From Gloeopeniophorella convolvens (taxonomy: Eukaryota > Basidiomycota > Agaricomycetes > Russulales): a stretch of 64,000 nt of DNA. The notes below the pieces were generated by a model. The model worked only from the letters and a program-made list of their open reading frames with translations, ran no database searches and was not told the origin of the DNA. The stretch spans positions 806,001-870,000 of the forward strand of contig WTXD01000004.1 of the NCBI GenBank assembly GCA_022496205.1. Direction: 5' to 3'. The position numbers and the translations under genes were made by a program. Positions 59,800-64,000 of the stretch are shown in pieces; the stretch's first letter is position 1; every line of letters starts with the position of its first letter.

Positions 59800-61824
59800 C
59801 ATTCAGGTGCGCGCATTGAAGGTAGCACAAGCGGCCGCACTACCCTTGTCCAGTTGTCGTCCCACGAATTCCACTCCCATTCGCGGTCTTCTTCGCGGCC
59901 TGCTGCGCCCCTGGGCTCCGCAACGTGTCGCAACGAAGCGCGAAGGGCTTCGAGCCTGGGTGCCTTGGGAAACCCCTCGAGAAGGTTCTGCGTAGAACGC
60001 GGAATGCGCTATCAGACCCCTAGTTTCTGGGGCACTGTGGCCACAGGGGGGTAGTACATACTTGTAGCTGCTCCGCGAGGCCCCCGGCGTTCTGGAAGAC
60101 AACCCCATTCAACCCGTCCTTCACAAGTTCTGCCAGGCTGTTCCCACACGATCAATTGCCTGTTCTCTCCAGAATGACTCGAGCAAACAGCGCGCGCTCA
60201 CCAGGCAAATTCCAGCGCGCACACCGGCACGCCGCACCCAAACATATCCACGATCTTCATAGGCAGGTCTAACGCCGAGGAGCTGGAATGCAGCGACACC
60301 CCCAAGTCCGCCGACCCTGCGCCCGCCCATTCAGTCCCCTGACGTTTGCGCAGCTGAAACAGACACAGCATAAATGCTTACCAAGGAGCAACGGATAATC
60401 CTTGGCCTCGAGCCACATACTCACGACGCGCACCCACTGCCATCCAGCCTCGTCGTCACCGCCAGCTCCACTTTGCAGTGCCTGCACACGGCGCATGTAC
60501 GCCTCGCGCAGCGGACCTTTGCCTGTGACCAGCATCAAGATCCGAGGCAGCGTGCCACGCGCTGCGCGCGCGCGCCGCTCATACTCCGCCAGCGCGTCGA
60601 GCAGGATCGAAAAGTCCTCGTCCTCCGTCCAGCTCGTGCTGCTCACGAGGACCGCGGGGCGGTCGGGCCGCAGACTCGGAAGCGCGGCGGTCGTGACGTG
60701 GGTGAGTGGCGTGGACACCGGGGGATCATACGCCGGCAGGAACGCCCTGGGGAGCAACGGCGCGATGCGCAGGAAGAGCTGTCGCGGTGGCCTGTGAGCA
60801 CGCACATGTGCACCGTACCGACGTCGCGCTGCGTAATAATTACCTCATGGACTTCCGAAGCGTTCGCGGGGTGGAAATGCGCGGGCGGCCGGTCGTGCAG
60901 GACGGCCTTAATACCCCTGCAGGTGGATCCCGCGCCCCGCTCAGCCCCGCAGCTCGCTGGGAATGGAAATGCGGACGCGTGGCACGTACTCGAGCTTCCA
61001 TTCCTTGACGAGAAAATCGCGCATCGCGTGCGTCACAAATAGGTGCGCGTACGCGGACCGGCCAAACCATGCTTCGAACCTAGCAAGGGGTGATGATGTC
61101 AGTCCGATGTCAGTTCGACGTCCGCACTGGAGAAGGAGTGATGCAGTATGACCTTTTGGCGAGCGTCACGAAGATGTGGTTGGGTCCCAGGTTGAGCGCG
61201 AGGATGCTGTAGCCGAGGTTGTGCCAGTCGATGATGACCTTGCTGCCGCGCAGGGTGCCGACAAGCCACACGAGCGCGAGCGTCGGGATGCTAGGCGGGT
61301 TCTTTTCCGTTCTCGCGTGCTGCTCCGCGCCGGATAACGGACGGACTTACCTGGACGAGGATGAACTCGGGCGGATGCGGGATCCGCCAGAGCAGCGCGC
61401 GCAGGATGCTGAACACCTGGTGCGCGATCTTGAGGGGCGCGAACACGATAAAGGGGAGCTTGCGTAGCCATGCGGGCGGTTCCGTGAGCCACAAGAAGCA
61501 GACGAGCGGAAGGGAGAGCAACGAGGGTGTTGGCGTAGAACCTGCCGCGCGCCTTCAGGGTCATGAACAACACAGCAGGGGGAGGAAGAACGCACCTCCG
61601 TAGCCAATGAAGTAGACTGTGAACTGCGACTTTGCCAGACTCTCTGCGTGGTACATCATGCGCGGGCTCCTGCCGATGTCACCGAGCACAAGTATCGCGA
61701 CCGAGCGCAGCGCAGGCGGGTCTGGCGGCTTCCGGAGCAGCAGGAGCCATGCGGCGCGCAGGAGCACGACCGCCACGGCGATTTTGGGGACGGGCCCGTC
61801 GAGGATGTCGCGCAGGGCGGACAT
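59800..61824 (-). CDS. ALG1: ALG1 chitobiosyldiphosphodolichol beta-mannosyltransferase
   Basis: Adds the first mannose to GlcNAc2-PP-dolichol on the cytosolic face of the ER, starting the N-glycan core. The ATG at 61824 begins [10 protein letters not shown], then a membrane anchor ([17 protein letters not shown]) and the family start [37 protein letters not shown]. Further exons carry [40 protein letters not shown] (joined across an intron), [69 protein letters not shown], the GT4-type donor region [20 protein letters not shown], then [16 protein letters not shown] and [20 protein letters not shown]. The C-terminus [16 protein letters not shown] ends with stop at 59800-59802. It is divergent from NFU1 across 199 bp. 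Confidence 0.94.
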
Positions 61825-62023
61825 GGTGGAGAGTCGGATGCTCGCTAGACGCGTGCGAGCTCCAGCTTGAGCCGCCAGGCAGCGATTCCCACACCTGGGG
61901 GCACATAGGCGCGCGTCAGCTCGCTGACTCACGCACGTCGGCTTTTTCGGGCCGACAAAGCGGACCATTCTCGCCGTGTCCGCCGCCTGCCGCCGCTGCA
62001 CACCTTCTCGTAGAACCATCACC
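61825..62023. promoter_or_regulatory. 199-bp shared promoter of ALG1 and NFU1
   Basis: Start codons at 61824 (minus) and 62024 (plus) leave 199 bp for both promoters. No TATA box or named element was recognised. Confidence 0.45.
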
Positions 62024-63004
62024 ATGAGCTCGTCAAGATTCGTCGCTACGTCTCTGCGGTCTCTGCGCGCGGCGAGGCTACATGCTCCGCGCCGCGCGGC
62101 ACCGCTCACGGCGCGCAGCATCCACGCCTCGTCGTCTCGGTCAGCAAGCCATGGGTACACCCTCTCGACGGCCGCGGGCGTGCGGCCTAGCACGGCACCT
62201 GCCAGCCGCGCAAGTCCGCTCATGAGTGCGTCCCGCTTGCTTACTGTGTCGGCGCGCAGCAGCCTAACGCAGCGCAGCGCGCTCCATGTTCATCCAGACC
62301 GAGTCGACGCCGAACGAAGACTCGCTCAAGTTCATCCCCGGCGCGCCCGTGATGGAGAGCGGCTCGGCCGAGTTCCTCGACACCCGCACGGCGCTCACGT
62401 CGCCGCTTGCGCTGCGCCTGTTCGGCATCGAGGGCGTCAAGGCCGTCTTCTACGGGCCCGACTTTGTCACCGTGTCCAAGGACGCGGAGAACCCGTGGGC
62501 GGTCGTCAAGCCCGAGGTGTACTCGATCCTCATGGAGTACTTCTCGTCCGGCCAGCCGCTGTTCCGCTCCGAGGAGGACAGGCTCAGCGCGGGCCCGCAG
62601 GACACGCGCATCCTCGACACGGACTCGGACACGGTCGCGATGATCAAGGAACTGCTCGACACACGCGTGCGGCCGGCGATCATGGAGGACGGCGGGGATA
62701 TTGAGTACCGCGGGTTCACGGACGAGGGGATCGTGAAGATCAAGCTGAAGGGGAGCTGCCGTGGGTGCGACTCGAGCACGGTGACGCTCAAGACCGGCAT
62801 CGAGCGCATGCTCGTGCACTATATTCCTGAGGTCAAGGGTACCGAGCAGGTGAGCATCCTCCCGCTGTCATCGGGTCGGACGGGCGTATTGATCATGGGC
62901 AGGTCCTCGACGAGGAGGAAATCATCGCGCAGGACGAGTTCAGCAAGTTCGAGGAGCGCCTCCACCAAAAGCAGACGCACGCGGAGAAGCGCGACTCGGA
63001 GTGA
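62024..63004 (+). CDS. NFU1: NFU1 mitochondrial iron-sulfur cluster carrier
   Basis: Delivers [4Fe-4S] clusters to mitochondrial client enzymes such as lipoate synthase. Exon 1 (62024-62154) is a presequence rich in Arg, Ser and Ala (MSSSRFVATSLRSLRAARLH). A 118-nt intron to 62272 joins it in phase to AARSMFIQTESTPNEDSLKF. The N-terminal Nfu domain shows TSPLALRLFGIEGVKAVFYG and FVTVSKDAENPWAVVKPEVY. The C-terminal NifU-like domain has VRPAIMEDGGDIEYRGFTDE and the cluster-binding CRGC in KGSCRGCDSSTVTLKTG, then a short tail after an intron (LDEEEIIAQDEFSKFEERLH). The in-frame stop is at 63002-63004. It overlaps a consensus donor (GA|GTGAGT), so an alternative last exon coding MAQYMST (stop near 63,084) is possible. 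Confidence 0.93.
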
Positions 63005-63411
63005 GTATCCGCTCCTCCTTATTCTTCCGACAAAGCACGTTTACCTATCGTCATTGTTAGCATGGCCCAGTACATGAGCACATAGCCCGCACAACTACTC
63101 TAACCTATCTCTTCTCATGTATAATCCACCTAGACGGATCCTGTGCATCTCTATTCTGTACCACTGCTCGACCGTTCGTTCGCACCCGTTGCGCTTCGAC
63201 TTTCCACGCTCCTGCCACCTGAGAATAATCTGTGCGAGACTATTGCTAAGTGCAATTGAATCTGCGTCCTTGCATTGGCTACTCGGCCTACAAAGTGCTC
63301 GGTTCCCACGGCACTTTTGGGTGCCGGAGCCGCGCCCAGAGCTTGCACACAACAGATAACTTACCACTGATCGTGTGTGCCCGCGCTCATCCACCACTAC
63401 ACCCCCCACCG
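63005..63411. promoter_or_regulatory. intergene / promoter of HEM3
   Basis: A 407-bp tandem spacer. It starts with the NFU1 3' UTR (or an alternative last exon to about 63,084) and ends with the CT/CA-rich leader of HEM3. No TATA box is evident. Confidence 0.4.
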
Positions 63412-64000
63412 ATGTCCACAGAACCGCGCCGCATCGTGCTCGCGTCGCGCGTGTCGCAGCTCGCGCAGATCCAGACGAATATCGTGCTCGACACACTGCA
63501 GCGCGCGTTCCCCGACCGCGCGTTCGGCACGTCCTTCATGTCGACGCAGGGCGACAAGAACCAGGCGCAGGCGCTGTACCTGCTCGGCGGCAAGTCGCTC
63601 TGGACGAAAGAGCTCGAGGTCGCGCTGCTCGACGGCTCCGTCGATATGCTCGTGCACAGCCTCAAGGACGTGCCCACTGCGCTCCCGCCCGGCTGCGTGC
63701 TCGGCGCGATTCTCGAGCGCGAGCACGGCGAGGACAGTCTGGTTGTGAAGAAGGGGTATGCTGTTGAGGGGAAGCCTGCGCGCACACTCGACGATCTGCC
63801 CGCCGGCGCGGTCGTCGGCACGAGCAGCGTGCGGCGCGTCGCGCAGCTCAAGCGGCGGTACCCAGATCTGGTCTTCAAGGACGTGGTGTGTATCCTCGAT
63901 ACATCCTCACTCGTGCACTGATCGAACGCGATCGCGCTTCTCAAGAGAGGGAATCTGTGCGTCCATCTCCCATTGACTGCGTACACTGCATACTAACGCG
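63412..64000 (+). CDS. HEM3: porphobilinogen deaminase (hydroxymethylbilane synthase), 5' part
   Basis: Condenses four porphobilinogen units to hydroxymethylbilane in cytosolic heme synthesis. Exon 1 (63412-63885, 158 codons) starts MSTEPRRIVLASRVSQLAQI and shows family marks: FGTSFMSTQGDKNQ, LGGKSLWTKELEVALLDGSV, DMLVHSLKDVPTALPPG (Lys and Asp of the active site) and GTSSVRRVAQLKRRYPDL with substrate-binding arginines. After a 60-nt intron an 11-nt exon (63946-63956) supplies RGN plus two bases of Leu. The next donor GTGCGT opens an intron that leaves the window. The dipyrromethane-cofactor cysteine lies beyond the end. Confidence 0.94.

Overview
This window is nuclear DNA of a filamentous basidiomycete, most likely an Agaricomycete and plausibly a polypore (the taxon is inferred from the protein set; no rRNA or marker search was possible). 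It is GC-rich and dense with genes. Almost every gene is broken by 50-70 nt GT-AG introns, and the proteins are typical fungal housekeeping and regulatory families. No prophage, insertion sequence, CRISPR array, rRNA or convincing transposon was seen, and no tRNA was recognised by eye. Gene models were joined by hand from splice signals and protein-family continuity, so outer limits are usually firmer than internal exon edges.

Layout. 1-5.7 kb: 3' part of an ammonium transporter (+), prenylcysteine oxidase (-), F-box-like protein (+). 6.1-10.0 kb: SRP68 (-) and GET3 (+), head to head. 10.6-19.6 kb: a YAP1/Pap1-type redox bZIP factor, an ERF4/Golgin-A7-type palmitoyltransferase subunit and the CYC8/SSN6 TPR corepressor, all (-). 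19.6-24.3 kb is gene-poor but holds a 63-residue SERF-family gene. 24.3-27.2 kb: a BRL1/BRR6 nuclear-envelope protein (-) and mitochondrial ClpP (+). 27.3-32.6 kb: a membrane-anchored ADAM metalloprotease and a secreted protein with an Ala/Gly/Lys repeat tail, both (-). 33.1-38.5 kb: a SAP30-like protein (-), chorismate synthase ARO2 (+), a frame-disrupted Trp4/Cys4-tail protein (-) and a second F-box-like protein (+). 39.3-41.0 kb: an MFS transporter (-). 41.4-49.7 kb: Ku80 (-) with a 37-residue poly-Asp tract, head to head with an STH1/SNF2-type remodeller ATPase (+). 50.1-53.2 kb: an RVS167-type BAR-SH3 protein (-), head to head with SDO1/SBDS (+). 53.6-58.5 kb: a large rhodanese plus tyrosine-phosphatase protein (-). 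59.8-64 kb: ALG1 (-), head to head with NFU1 (+), then HEM3 porphobilinogen deaminase (+), which runs off the end.

The clearest themes are: (i) microexons at functional residues (18 nt in the GET3 P-loop behind a GC-AG intron, 6 nt in clpP, 6 nt carrying the third zinc ligand of the ADAM protease, 11 nt in HEM3, and a 7-nt first coding exon in the SERF gene); (ii) very short head-to-head intergenes, notably one joining the two ER-targeting routes (SRP68/GET3); and (iii) low-complexity coding tracts (Ku80 poly-Asp, the secreted repeat tail, and a long Ser-rich insert inside the phosphatase domain). I found no convincing previously undescribed multi-gene system; the most unusual content is at the level of gene architecture.
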